Origin: Loktanella fryxellensis
Lineage (GTDB): Bacteria; Pseudomonadota; Alphaproteobacteria; Rhodobacterales; Rhodobacteraceae
DNA: 56,662 nucleotides
Direction: 5' to 3'
Assembly: GCF_900110065.1 (NCBI RefSeq)
Contig: NZ_FOCI01000021.1
Coordinates: 1 to 56,662, forward strand
Part shown: positions 43,869 through 52,939 of the stretch, in pieces
Numbering within the stretch: position 1 is the stretch's first letter
How the letters are laid out: each line of letters opens with the position of its first letter
Translations under genes and position numbers: made by a program
Notes under the pieces: model-generated
Seen by the model: only the letters and a program-made list of their open reading frames with translations
Database searches by the model: none
What the model was told of the DNA's origin: nothing

Positions 43869-45152
43869 TCAGACCGCCTCGATCCGCAGCGCCACGGGGC
43901 TGCCCACCACGACGCCCGTCGTGGCAAAGCGCGACAGCGCGTCGTCCAGCGCCGTGCGCGTCGTCCTGTGGGTGACGATTAGCACCGGGGCCGCGGCGTC
44001 GACGTGGTCGTATTGCCGCATCCGGTCGATGCTGACGCCCGCGTCGCCCAACGCGGTCGCGACCTTGGCCAGCGCGCCGGGTTTGTCCAGCAGTTGCAGC
44101 CGCAGATAATAGGGTGCGGGGATCGCCGCCGTCGCGGCCCGCGCGCGGCGCAGGCTGGCGGCAGGCTGGCCGAAGGTCGGATAGCGGGTGCCGCGCGCCA
44201 GATCCATCACGTCGGCCATCACGGCGCTGGCGGTGGGACCGGCCCCGGCACCTGGGCCGCGCAGCACGATCTGACCCACCGCATCGCCTTCCAGCACGAC
44301 CATGTTCGTCCCGCCCGGCAGTTGCGCCAGCGGCGATCCGGCGGGCACGAGGCAGGGCTGCATCCGCTGTTCCAGCCCGCGACCCGTCATCTGCGCCACG
44401 CCGAGCAGCTTGATCCGGTAGCCCATGTCGGCGGCCTGCCGGATATCCTCGATCGTGACGGACCCGATGCCTTCCAGCACGACGCCCGCGAAATCCACCT
44501 GTGTGCCGAAGGCCACGGCGGCCAGCAGCGCGAGCTTGTGGCCCGCATCGATGCCGCCCACGTCCAGCTCCGGGTCCGCCTCGAGGTAGCCCAGCGCGTC
44601 AGCCTCGGCAAAGACTTCGGCATAGCTCAGGCCGGCATCTTCCATCCGCGTCAGGATATAGTTGCAGCTGCCGTTCATCACGCCCAGCACGCGGGTGATG
44701 CCGTTGCCGGCCAGCCCCTCCATCAGCGATTTCACCACCGGGATCCCGCCGGCCACCGCCGCCTCGAACCGGATCACGCGGCCCTGTGCCTCGGCCGCTT
44801 CGGCCAGCGCCTGTCCGTGGATCGCCAGCAACGCCTTGTTGGCGCTGACCAGATCCTTGCCCGCCGCCAGTGCGGCCTCGGACAGCGCTTTCGCGGGGCC
44901 GTCGTGGCCACCCATCACCTCGATCACCACGTCCACGTCGGGCCTGTTCGCCAATGCCACGGGATCATCCTCCCACGCGTAGGACGACAGATCGAGGCCG
45001 CGGTCCCGCTGCGACCGGGCGCTGACGGCTGTGATGACGATGGGGCGGCCCGCACGGGCGGCCAGCAGGTCGGCCTGCCGCTGCACGATGCCGACGACGC
45101 CCATGCCCACCGTGCCCAGACCGGCGATACCAAGGCGAAGGGGGTCAGTCAT
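43869..45152 (-). CDS. hom: Homoserine dehydrogenase
   Basis: 427 residues from MTDPLRLGIAGLGTVGMGVV (GGAG upstream); the longer open frame is noise. Rossmann GLGTVGMG; catalytic region SANKALLA, FEAAVAGGIPVVKSLMEGL, NYILTRMEDAG, and Lys in GGIDAGHKLALLAAVAFG. The C-terminal ACT domain (about 345-425) reads LQLLDKPGALAKVATALGDA and confers feedback control, usually by threonine. It makes homoserine for Thr/Met synthesis. Confidence 0.95.
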   Translation of the reverse strand: MTDPLRLGIAGLGTVGMGVVGIVQRQADLLAARAGRPIVITAVSARSQRDRGLDLSSYAWEDDPVALANRPDVDVVIEVMGGHDGPAKALSEAALAAGKDLVSANKALLAIHGQALAEAAEAQGRVIRFEAAVAGGIPVVKSLMEGLAGNGITRVLGVMNGSCNYILTRMEDAGLSYAEVFAEADALGYLEADPELDVGGIDAGHKLALLAAVAFGTQVDFAGVVLEGIGSVTIEDIRQAADMGYRIKLLGVAQMTGRGLEQRMQPCLVPAGSPLAQLPGGTNMVVLEGDAVGQIVLRGPGAGAGPTASAVMADVMDLARGTRYPTFGQPAASLRRARAATAAIPAPYYLRLQLLDKPGALAKVATALGDAGVSIDRMRQYDHVDAAAPVLIVTHRTTRTALDDALSRFATTGVVVGSPVALRIEAV

Positions 45153-45231
45153 GGGCGATGCTCCGGGTCTGGTGCTGGGGGCTGGTGCTGGGCGGTCGTG
45201 TCCTGCGCGGGGTGTTAGCGAAAACCGCGCG

Positions 45232-45669
45232 CTACCGCAACGCAGGCTGTGCCGCGCCCAGGGGCGTGTCGGCTGCCGCATCCGGCGTCTCGTCCCCGCT
45301 CCGATCTTCCGTCGGGTCCGCGCCCGCGTCCACCGTCGCCGTCGTGTCCACGCCGCCAGCCATCCGCGCACGGGTGTCCGCATCGACGACAGGCCCGCGC
45401 AGGGCCGCGGCCCGGGCGCGCAGGGCGGCGGCATCCCCGTCCACCGCCGCCGTCGTCGCGGGCGTCACGCGCGCCGGTGCGGCGGCCTGAACCAGCATCG
45501 GGGCCAGCGGTTGCAGCGTCGGATAGGGCGCCGCCGCGGCAGCCGCCGAAATCCGCCCGTCCAGATCCGGCACCTCGGCACACCCCGACAGGATCAGTGC
45601 CACCGCGCAGACAACGACACGACTGCGGGGTGGCAGGCAACCGGGTCGGCACCGATCGGAGAGGTTCAT
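45232..45669 (-). CDS. Small lipoprotein, unknown
   Basis: 145 residues. Start at MNLSDRCRPGCLPP gives a lipoprotein signal (VVVCAVALILSGCAEVPDL, lipobox LSGC). The mature part is Ala/Asp/Pro-rich and low in complexity with no domain recognised. It lies 79 bp upstream of hom on the same strand and diverges from the TetR gene. Confidence 0.65.
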   Translation of the reverse strand: MNLSDRCRPGCLPPRSRVVVCAVALILSGCAEVPDLDGRISAAAAAAPYPTLQPLAPMLVQAAAPARVTPATTAAVDGDAAALRARAAALRGPVVDADTRARMAGGVDTTATVDAGADPTEDRSGDETPDAAADTPLGAAQPALR

Positions 45670-45732
45670 GGGTGCACCCTTTGCGACACGCCCCAGCATA
45701 GGCTGGCCCGCCGCCCTGTGAAACCGCTTTTC

Positions 45733-45752
45733 AAATGAACGGCCGTTCATTT
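45733..45752. promoter_or_regulatory. 20-bp perfect palindrome, likely TetR operator
   Basis: AAATGAACGG-CCGTTCATTT, fully symmetric, ending 11 bases before the TetR ATG. The TGAACG-N-CGTTCA style is common for TetR regulators, so autorepression is likely. The lipoprotein gene on the other side could be a second target. Confidence 0.75.
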
Positions 45753-45763
45753 AATCAGGCGTC

Positions 45764-46414
45764 ATGGCGCGCAAACAGGGCTCTCACGCCGGGATCACCG
45801 GCCCCAAGGTGCAAGAGGCGGCGCTGCGCCTGTTCGCGCAGCACGGTTTTGCCGCCGTGTCGATGCGCCAGATCGCGGCCGAGGTGGGGGTGCAGGCGGG
45901 CGCGCTCTACAACTACACGCCGGACAAGCAGGCGCTGCTGTTCGATCTGCTGCGCGACCACATGGCGACATTGGCGCTGGCGCTGGATCAGGCGGGGATC
46001 GCGGGCGATCCGCTGACGCGGCTGGACGGGTTCACGCGCTTTCACATCCGCTTCCACCTGCGCCGACGTGATGCTGTCTTTCTGAGCTATATGGAGTTGC
46101 GCAATCTGACGCCTGCGAACTTTGCCCGGATCGCCGCCCTGCGCCGCGCCTACGAGGACCGGCTGGAGGCGATCCTGCGCGACGGCGTCACCACGGGCGC
46201 ATTCACGCTGCCCGATCCGCGCATCGCCACCATGGCGCTGATCGCGCTGCTGACCGGCATCACCAACTGGTACCGCCCGGACGGCCGTTTGTCAGAGGCG
46301 GACGTGTCCGACACCTATCTGGCGCTGGTGCGCCAGACCGTGGGTGCGGGCCAGCCTGCCGCCACAGCAGCGCCGCAGGACGTGTCGCTGGCGATCGGCG
46401 GTCTGGGGGCCTGA
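45764..46414 (+). CDS. TetR-family transcriptional regulator
   Basis: 216 residues. The N-terminal helix-turn-helix (VQEAALRLFAQHGFAAVSMR, then QIAAEVGVQAGALYNYTPDK) is followed by an all-helical ligand domain (LTRLDGFTRFHIRFHLRRRD, ELRNLTPANFARIAALRRAY). The latter shape, with a TetR_C-like ELRNL segment, is seen in regulators of acyl-CoA metabolism. The real target genes are not in view. The palindrome directly upstream suggests self-control. Confidence 0.88.
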   Translation: MARKQGSHAGITGPKVQEAALRLFAQHGFAAVSMRQIAAEVGVQAGALYNYTPDKQALLFDLLRDHMATLALALDQAGIAGDPLTRLDGFTRFHIRFHLRRRDAVFLSYMELRNLTPANFARIAALRRAYEDRLEAILRDGVTTGAFTLPDPRIATMALIALLTGITNWYRPDGRLSEADVSDTYLALVRQTVGAGQPAATAAPQDVSLAIGGLGA

Positions 46415-46420
46415 ACCCGG

Positions 46421-47110
46421 TCAGCAGACGCGGGCGCTGACATTGGTGGGCGTGTTGTTGAAGCAGGTCTGCCCCAGCCGTGGCGCGCTGAAGATGAAGG
46501 ATTTCAGGACCGCATCCTTGATCTCGACCGATGCATAGTCGGCAGCGGTCGCGCTCTGTCCCGCGAACAGCGTCCGCAGCCCAATGTTGAACCCGGAGGT
46601 GAAGTCGGTCGTCGTCTCCACCAGGATCAGGCGGTCCTCGTTGCCCATCAGGGGTAGCTTGTTCATCAGCGTTTTGGACTCGGCATTCGTCATCGGGCTC
46701 AGCGGTTGTGCGGCGCTGCTGCCCCGGACCCGCGACCAGACCACGTCGTACCGGTCGGTCGAAGTGCCCGTGGCGGCCTTGGTGCGATAGCGCAGGACGC
46801 TGATTCGCATCAGCGGCGCAGGGTCGTGCGGCGTCAGGAACTGCAGCAGACCGTAGGCGCCGTTCAGATAGGTGTCGCTGACGTTGTCCTGTTCGCGGCT
46901 GATCATGTCGGCCACGGTCATCGCCGCCTTCTGCGTGTTCGATTCCGTGCGATAGGCATCGAAGTAGGCGATGCTGGCGATCCAGATCCAGATCATGACC
47001 GGAAAGAAGAACAGGAATTCGATGGTCAGCACGCCATCCTCATCGCGCCACCAGCGCAGCGCGCGGGTGCGGAGGCGCGAAAAGGCGCGTGTCGGGTGAA
47101 CGTTCATCAT
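46421..47110 (-). CDS. TadE-family pilus assembly protein
   Basis: 229 residues with the TadE pilin-like start DEDGVLTIEFLFFFPVMIWI near residue 23, one membrane helix, and an exported body ending with a Cys pair (QTCFNN, SARVC). TadE-like pseudopilins take part in Flp/Tad pilus assembly for surface attachment. Its ATG overlaps the stop of the next TadE gene (ATGA). Confidence 0.85.
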   Translation of the reverse strand: MMNVHPTRAFSRLRTRALRWWRDEDGVLTIEFLFFFPVMIWIWIASIAYFDAYRTESNTQKAAMTVADMISREQDNVSDTYLNGAYGLLQFLTPHDPAPLMRISVLRYRTKAATGTSTDRYDVVWSRVRGSSAAQPLSPMTNAESKTLMNKLPLMGNEDRLILVETTTDFTSGFNIGLRTLFAGQSATAADYASVEIKDAVLKSFIFSAPRLGQTCFNNTPTNVSARVC

Positions 47111-47682
47111 CGCGTGATCTTCGGCGCAAAGGGTTCCATGACATAGGACGAGGTGGCGGTCAGCGCGTATTCACCGGCCGGGTTGTCGTCGACCAGCGCG
47201 CGGCCCAGTTCCGCGAACGGCATCAGCGGCTTGATCAGGATGCAGGCGCGCAGCACCATCAGCTCGTTGTTGCCGCCATTGGTGATCGTGATGGCGGGCG
47301 GCTTCGCCTCGGCGCGGTCGATGCAGCGCACGGTCCCGCTGGGCGCCGTCCAGGCGCGCGGATTGGCGCGGATCATCTCCATCCGCAGGCTGTCGGCGCA
47401 GTTCGGCAAAAGCCGTGCATTGGCGCAGATCCGCGTCACCAGCAGCGCGTGGTTCGGTTCCTTGACGATGCCAAGGCGCACCTCGCGCACCGTCAGGTCC
47501 AGTCCGCGTTCCAGCATGGTGTTCTGGACGGTATACATCCCCGCCTCCATCGCCATGCCGAAGGCCATCCAGATCAGCGGAAACAGGATCACGAACTCGA
47601 TCGTTGCAGTCCCGTCCTCGCTGCGGCGGAACCGGCGGAACCGGCGGAACCGGCGGCGCCCCTTGGTCTGCCGCGCGCTCAT
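47107..47682 (-). CDS. TadE/TadF-family pilus assembly protein
   Basis: 191 residues: a basic N-terminus RRRFRRFRRFRRSEDGTATI, then EFVILFPLIWMAFGMAMEAG as the TadE helix, and a Cys-containing periplasmic part. The RRF repeats come from a 9-bp tandem repeat in the DNA. The start overlaps the TadG-like gene stop, so all three genes form one operon. Confidence 0.85.
   Translation of the reverse strand: MSARQTKGRRRFRRFRRFRRSEDGTATIEFVILFPLIWMAFGMAMEAGMYTVQNTMLERGLDLTVREVRLGIVKEPNHALLVTRICANARLLPNCADSLRMEMIRANPRAWTAPSGTVRCIDRAEAKPPAITITNGGNNELMVLRACILIKPLMPFAELGRALVDDNPAGEYALTATSSYVMEPFAPKITR
47631..47657. repeat. 9-bp tandem repeat in the TadE/F gene
   Basis: Three near-perfect copies of GGCGGAACC, encoding Arg-Arg-Phe repeats in the cytosolic basic N-terminus. 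The unit is a whole number of codons, so slippage changes only the length of the basic arm. Confidence 0.7.
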
Positions 47683-49187
47683 TGGGTCAACCGCAGGTCG
47701 GTGATCTGTTCAGCGATCTTCTCGAAGATCGCGTTCAGCTCGGCACCGGACGTCAGGAAGAAGTGGTTGGACGAACTGGCACAGGCCGCCATCACGTTGC
47801 GCCCCTGCGTGAATTCCGGGTCGGTGTTGTCGCCGGTCATCGAGATCGCATAAATGATGATCCCCGCATTCTTGGCGGCGGTGCACATGCTGTTCATGTA
47901 ACCGTCGCCGATTTGCGCCGTGTAGAAGGGGCTGGACTCGCGGTAGTCGAGGAGCGCGAAGCGCGGCGCGCCCGTCGTCGAGGATGTGGCCCACGCCAGG
48001 TTGTGGTGCGCCCAGTAGAACCGCTCGCTCGGGTCGTCATAGGCAGCGGGTCGCAGACGGAACGACTGGTCGTTGAACCCGTCGGTCATCAGCACGATGT
48101 ATTTCAGCGCCGCGATGGTCTGACCCTTGCTGCGGTCCGCCTCGTAGGGTTCGGGACGCTGGGCGAAAGCGGGCGAGATGCGGCCCGTGGGCAGTGCTGC
48201 GATGACTGGACGGAACGAAGGGTCGAGCAGCGTCGCCCCCCATTTCAACCCCATGAAGATCGACGTGCCGGCGCGGGGCTGGAACTGCCGGATGGCCGCA
48301 ACCAGCGCCGACTTGTCCTGGCTGATGGGAATGATGCGTTCATAGGAGAAGCGTGGACAGACCGGCTGGTCTAGGTCGGGGTTGGACGTGACGCGTGCAT
48401 CCCCGTAGCCGAATGCGTTCGACTGGAAGTTCTGGGTCTGTGCATATTGCGTCGCCAGATCGAAACTGACGCGCGTGAACGCGACGGCTGGCAATTCGAC
48501 GCAATGCGAGAGGTTGTGCACCCGGTTGGTGTTCAGCAGGTTGAAGATTTCCGGCCCGACGTTGACGTGTTCCGAATAGGGCACAAGAGAGATCGACACA
48601 CGGTCCGCATATTCGGGTTTCAGAAGGGCGTTCACGAAATTTTCGGCCGCCGTGCGCAACTGCGCGATCCGTCGCGTGCTCGTTCCGCTGATGGTGTTGT
48701 GCATCGACCCCGACAGGTCGAGGACCAGCGACACCTCGACCGCGCCGACGCCCTGCACCGCGCTGGACACGGCGGGGGCAGCCAGCGTGTTGAACTGCGG
48801 CCCGAGGTAGCGCATGAACATCGTGTCCATGTCGTAGGTGCTGTTCACCGTCACGTCCCGGCGCTGGAAGCTCTGGTTCACGACGGTGGATTTCAGTTGC
48901 GGGGCCATCCCCGCCTTCAGGAAATAGTCGGTGACGACGGCGCTGGGCGTTTGGCTCTGCCCGAGGTTGGCTGCGGCCAGTGCCGCACGGTCCGTGACGC
49001 CCTGCAGCATGGCGCGGCGCGATTCGAACCGCATCATGTCGACGCCGATACCGCCCCAGATCGCCATGATCGCCAGCATCGGCAGGAACATGATGTAAAG
49101 CCCGCCGTCCTCCGCCCGCCATCGGTCAGCTAGCCGGCGGATCTGCCGGGAACGGGTCATGCGGCACAACAGGCGGTTCAGCGGCAT
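47679..49187 (-). CDS. TadG-like pilus protein with VWA domain
   Basis: 502 residues from MPLNRLLCRMTRSRQIRRLA. An N-terminal TadE/G-type helix (EDGGLYIMFLPMLAIMAIWG) is followed by a von Willebrand A domain from about residue 150, with the metal site DLSGSM (DxSxS) and later VLMTDGFND. It stays in the cell envelope and is thought to anchor or shape the Tad pilus apparatus. First gene of the three-gene block. The start at 49160 is possible but has no ribosome site. Confidence 0.85.
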   Translation of the reverse strand: MPLNRLLCRMTRSRQIRRLADRWRAEDGGLYIMFLPMLAIMAIWGGIGVDMMRFESRRAMLQGVTDRAALAAANLGQSQTPSAVVTDYFLKAGMAPQLKSTVVNQSFQRRDVTVNSTYDMDTMFMRYLGPQFNTLAAPAVSSAVQGVGAVEVSLVLDLSGSMHNTISGTSTRRIAQLRTAAENFVNALLKPEYADRVSISLVPYSEHVNVGPEIFNLLNTNRVHNLSHCVELPAVAFTRVSFDLATQYAQTQNFQSNAFGYGDARVTSNPDLDQPVCPRFSYERIIPISQDKSALVAAIRQFQPRAGTSIFMGLKWGATLLDPSFRPVIAALPTGRISPAFAQRPEPYEADRSKGQTIAALKYIVLMTDGFNDQSFRLRPAAYDDPSERFYWAHHNLAWATSSTTGAPRFALLDYRESSPFYTAQIGDGYMNSMCTAAKNAGIIIYAISMTGDNTDPEFTQGRNVMAACASSSNHFFLTSGAELNAIFEKIAEQITDLRLTQ

Positions 49188-49544
49188 CGTCGTCCATCCA
49201 TTCGGTTCGGCCCACCGGGGCACGGGATACGTGGGGCTGCGGCCCACGGCCGTCACGGACGCATTGGCCGTGACCGGATGCGCCAGCCCGTCTCAGACCA
49301 TGCGGTCGTGGCGGAATTTGGGCATTGCCGGGGCATCTGCACCGCTTGCGGCCCTATGATGTCCCAAGCAGCGGTATCGGGGTGACCGTGCCCATCGCCG
49401 TCACCCCGGATCGTGGGACGAACTTCATCGCCCGTTCATCCGCAGCGGATGTCTTGGGCATGCCACCGAATCGGGCTACCACTGTCGCAGGCCACAGGCC
49501 GTGACCCGGTGCAGGTCACGGCACAGCGCAGCAAAGGACACCAC

Positions 49545-51002
49545 ATGACCCCGTCAGATTCCTCGCAGACCGACACGATGCTCCCCGAACCCGGCTTTCG
49601 CGAAAGCGTGGACATCATGTTCAACCGCGCGGTCAAGCTGATGGACCTGTCGCCGGGGCTGGAGGAGAAGATCCGCGTCTGCAACGCGACCTACGTCGTG
49701 CGCTTCGGCGTGCGCCTGCGCGGCGGCATCCACACCTTCACCGGCTACCGTGCCGTCCATTCGGAACACATGGAACCGGTCAAGGGCGGCATCCGCTATG
49801 CCCTCAGCGTCCACCAGGACGAGGTCGAGGCGCTGGCAGCCTTGATGACCTACAAATGCGCGCTGGTGGATGCCCCCTTTGGCGGCTCCAAGGGCGGGCT
49901 CTGCATCGATCCGCGCGCGTGGGAGGAGCATGAGCTCGAACAGATCACCCGCCGCTTCGCCTACGAGCTGATCAAGCGCGACCTGATCCACCCCGCCCAG
50001 AACGTGCCAGCCCCCGACATGGGCACCGGAGAGCGCGAGATGGCGTGGATCGCCGACCAGTACAAACGCATGCACACCACCGACATCAACGGGGCCGCCT
50101 GCGTCACCGGCAAGCCGATCAACGCGGGCGGCATCAACGGCCGGACCGAGGCGACAGGGCGGGGCGTGCAGTACGCCCTGCGCGAATTCTTCCGTCACCC
50201 CGAGGATGTGGCGCGGGCGCGGCTGGACGGCACGCTGGCGGGCAAGCGGGTGATCGTGCAGGGTCTGGGTAACGTGGGCTATCACGCGGCCAAGTTCCTG
50301 TCCGAAGAGGACGGCGCGCTGGTGACCGGCATCATCGAACACGACGGCTCCGTCTACCGCGAGGCGGGTCTGGACGTGGAGGACGTAAAGCAGTGGATCG
50401 TCAGCCACGGCGGCCTGAAGGGCTATCCGGAGGCGACCTATGCCGCCGATGGCGCGACCCTGCTGGAACATGAGTGCGACATCCTGATTCCCGCCGCCCT
50501 CGAAGGCACCCTGCACCGGGGCAACGCCGCCCGGATCAAGGCGCCCCTGATCGTCGAGGCAGCCAACGGCCCCACCACCGCCGGCGCGGACGAGATCCTG
50601 CGCGACAAGGGCGTGGTCATCATCCCCGACATGTATGCCAATGCGGGCGGCGTGACGGTCAGCTACTTCGAATGGGTCAAGAACCTGTCGCACATCCGCT
50701 TCGGCCGCATGGAACGCCGGGCCGAAGAGGCGCGTCACCAGATGCTGGTGAACGAACTCGAACGCCTCGACGACATGCTGGAACACCGCTGGTCGATGAC
50801 CCCCGACTTCAAGGAAAAGTACCTGCGCGGCTCGGACGAGCTGGAACTGGTGCGCTCCGGCCTCGATGACACGATGCGGACCGCCTATCAGGCGATGCGC
50901 AAGGTCTGGCACGAACATGCGGGCGTGCAGGATCTGCGCACGGCCGCCTACCTCGTATCGATCCGCAAGGTCGCCGACAGCTACCGCGCCAAGGGTCTCT
51001 GA
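49545..51002 (+). CDS. Glu/Leu/Phe/Val dehydrogenase (glutamate dehydrogenase)
   Basis: 485 residues from MTPSDSSQTDTMLPEPGFRE, behind AAAGGAC. The substrate pocket reads PVKGGIRYALSVHQDEVEAL and the catalytic Lys stretch CALVDAPFGGSKGGL; GDH motif PAPDMGTGEREMAW; NAD-binding GLGNVGYHAAKF. The C-terminus is that of the larger subgroup common in alphaproteobacteria. It converts glutamate to 2-oxoglutarate and ammonia or the reverse. Transcribed alone. Confidence 0.93.
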   Translation: MTPSDSSQTDTMLPEPGFRESVDIMFNRAVKLMDLSPGLEEKIRVCNATYVVRFGVRLRGGIHTFTGYRAVHSEHMEPVKGGIRYALSVHQDEVEALAALMTYKCALVDAPFGGSKGGLCIDPRAWEEHELEQITRRFAYELIKRDLIHPAQNVPAPDMGTGEREMAWIADQYKRMHTTDINGAACVTGKPINAGGINGRTEATGRGVQYALREFFRHPEDVARARLDGTLAGKRVIVQGLGNVGYHAAKFLSEEDGALVTGIIEHDGSVYREAGLDVEDVKQWIVSHGGLKGYPEATYAADGATLLEHECDILIPAALEGTLHRGNAARIKAPLIVEAANGPTTAGADEILRDKGVVIIPDMYANAGGVTVSYFEWVKNLSHIRFGRMERRAEEARHQMLVNELERLDDMLEHRWSMTPDFKEKYLRGSDELELVRSGLDDTMRTAYQAMRKVWHEHAGVQDLRTAAYLVSIRKVADSYRAKGL

Positions 51003-51353
51003 TTGGCCCTGTCCCGTGCGGCGCGACCGCACGGGATCGTCCATCCACGCGGCACCGACGGCGGGCACCGGATCCGGGGCGACCGATCGGGGCGGTCCGC
51101 CGTGGCACTGCGATGACACACCGCCGTTCTGCCCACACCGCCGGTCTGCCCACGGCGCCCGAACGGCGCGCGGGTCAGGCGCGCGCCATGCCACCGTTCG
51201 CGGACGGCCTTTCACGCCTTTGCCGATGCACTCCGCGCAGCCTGCACCGCAGATCGCACCCCGCACCCTTACTCGCTTTTTGTGAAAATACTCCCGCCGG
51301 AGGCTGACCGCAGGTCATTGCTTCCGCGACGACCCAACCCGCAGCGCAGCCCG
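51003..51353. other. Intergenic region between gdh and pyrD (convergent)
   Basis: 351 bp. Besides the hairpin at 51284-51304 near pyrD no gene, RNA or repeat was recognised; the open frames are compositional. Confidence 0.4.
51284..51304 (-). terminator. Likely pyrD terminator
   Basis: On the minus strand, GCCTCCGGCGGGAG then TATTTTC: a short CTCC/GGAG stem followed by a T-rich stretch. This pattern is commonly seen behind genes in Rhodobacteraceae. It is 50 bp past the pyrD stop. Confidence 0.45.
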
Positions 51354-52403
51354 TCAGATCCAGTCGTCGCGGCCCGTGCCCACGGCGTCGGCGACCGTGG
51401 CAAACCCGTCGCGGGCCAGCAGATCGTCCAGTCCCCGCGCGATGTCCGCCGCCAGTCTTATGCCGCCATAGACCAGCCCGGTATACAGCTGCACCGCCGA
51501 CGCGCCCGCGCGGATCTTGTGATAGGCCTGTTCCGCAGACGCAACGCCGCCCACGCCGATGATCGGCAGCGACGTCATGCCCGCCAGCCGCGCCAGCAGC
51601 TTCGTGGATGCGGCGAACAGCGGCTGCCCCGACAGGCCGCCCGGCTCACCGCGGTGCGCGCTGCGCAACCCGTCGCGCGCCAGCGTGGTGTTGGTGGCGA
51701 TCAGGCCGTGGATGCCGCTGGTGTTGGCGACCTCGGCCACGTCGGCGATCTCCTGCCCCGACAGATCCGGCGCGATCTTCAGAAACACGGGCACGGGTCT
51801 CGCCAATGCTGCATTCGCGGCCATCACGCCCGCCAGCAGGCTGGCCAGCGCCGCCTTGCCCTGCAGGTCGCGCAAGCGTTCGGTGTTCGGCGACGACACG
51901 TTGACGGTGGCGAAATCCACATGCGCGCCGCAGGTCGTCAGCACGGTGGCGAAATCGCCCGCCCGGTCCTGCGACGTCTTGTTCGCCCCCAGGTTCAGGC
52001 CGACGATCCCCGCATGACCCTTCAGCCGCGCCGCGATCGCCGCCATGCCGTCGTTGTTGAAGCCGAAGCGGTTGATCGCGGCCCCGTCCTCGGTCAGGCG
52101 GAACAGGCGCGGACCGGGATTGCCGTCCTGGGGCAGGGGGGTGGCTGCCCCCACCTCGATGAACCCGAATCCGCAACGCGACAGGGGCGCCAGCGAGGTG
52201 GCGTTCTTGTCGAAGCCCGCGGCCAGACCCACCGGGTTGGGCAGATCGAGCCCCGCGACCCGCGTGCGCAGGCGTTGCGACGTGACCGGCCCGCCGCGCG
52301 GCCCCAGACCCGCCCGCAGCGCCATCAGCGCCAGACCATGCGCGCGCTCCGGGTCCACCTGCTGCAGCAGCGCCAGCCCGAGATCCTCGAGATGGCGGTA
52401 CAT
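51354..52403 (-). CDS. pyrD: Dihydroorotate dehydrogenase (quinone), class 2
   Basis: 349 residues. The N-terminal helical membrane-association part ([20 protein letters not shown]) marks the quinone type. FMN/active-site motifs: [54 protein letters not shown] (catalytic Ser), [20 protein letters not shown]. It oxidises dihydroorotate to orotate at the inner membrane for pyrimidine synthesis. Its start overlaps the DUF952 stop by one base. Confidence 0.95.
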   Translation of the reverse strand: MYRHLEDLGLALLQQVDPERAHGLALMALRAGLGPRGGPVTSQRLRTRVAGLDLPNPVGLAAGFDKNATSLAPLSRCGFGFIEVGAATPLPQDGNPGPRLFRLTEDGAAINRFGFNNDGMAAIAARLKGHAGIVGLNLGANKTSQDRAGDFATVLTTCGAHVDFATVNVSSPNTERLRDLQGKAALASLLAGVMAANAALARPVPVFLKIAPDLSGQEIADVAEVANTSGIHGLIATNTTLARDGLRSAHRGEPGGLSGQPLFAASTKLLARLAGMTSLPIIGVGGVASAEQAYHKIRAGASAVQLYTGLVYGGIRLAADIARGLDDLLARDGFATVADAVGTGRDDWI

Positions 52404-52738
52404 CAGGTCAGGCCCGGAAAGACGTGCGCGCCATCCACCAGCGGCAGCGGCTTTTGCCAGGCCACATCGGTGATCCGCAGCGGGCGGTAGAGGTGCGGGA
52501 ACAGCTCACCGCCGCGCGACGGCTCCCACTTCAGCGCGTCGCCCAAGCTGTCCGACTCGACCGCGATCAGCCACAGCCCGTCCGCATCCGCGAAGTGCCG
52601 CGCCGCCGTCTCCGGCGCCTGATCGGGTGTGGAAAAGTGGATGAAGCCATCCGCCAGATCGACGGCTGCACCGGCGGTCGAGCCGTCCGCCGTCAGGGCG
52701 GCCCACTCGGGACCGCGCAGGATTTTGTAGATCAACAT
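52403..52738 (-). CDS. DUF952-family protein
   Basis: 111 residues: [47 protein letters not shown] match DUF952, a small cytoplasmic family of unknown reaction. It precedes pyrD in what is probably a two-gene operon. Confidence 0.9.
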   Translation of the reverse strand: MLIYKILRGPEWAALTADGSTAGAAVDLADGFIHFSTPDQAPETAARHFADADGLWLIAVESDSLGDALKWEPSRGGELFPHLYRPLRITDVAWQKPLPLVDGAHVFPGLT

Positions 52739-52939
52739 GGGGTTGGTGTGGCCCAGCCCCGCGCAAAGATCAAGCCGCGGCTGGCCCGCCGCACGGCCCT
52801 CCTGCTGCCTGTCAGATGGGCGTTACATCCGTCCATTAGGCGCTGGGCAACCTGACGCCGGGTCAGGGGGCCTGCGCGTTTGACACGACGTAAACCTGCG
52901 GCCAAGCTGCCGACACACATAGAACAGGGGGATATCCTT

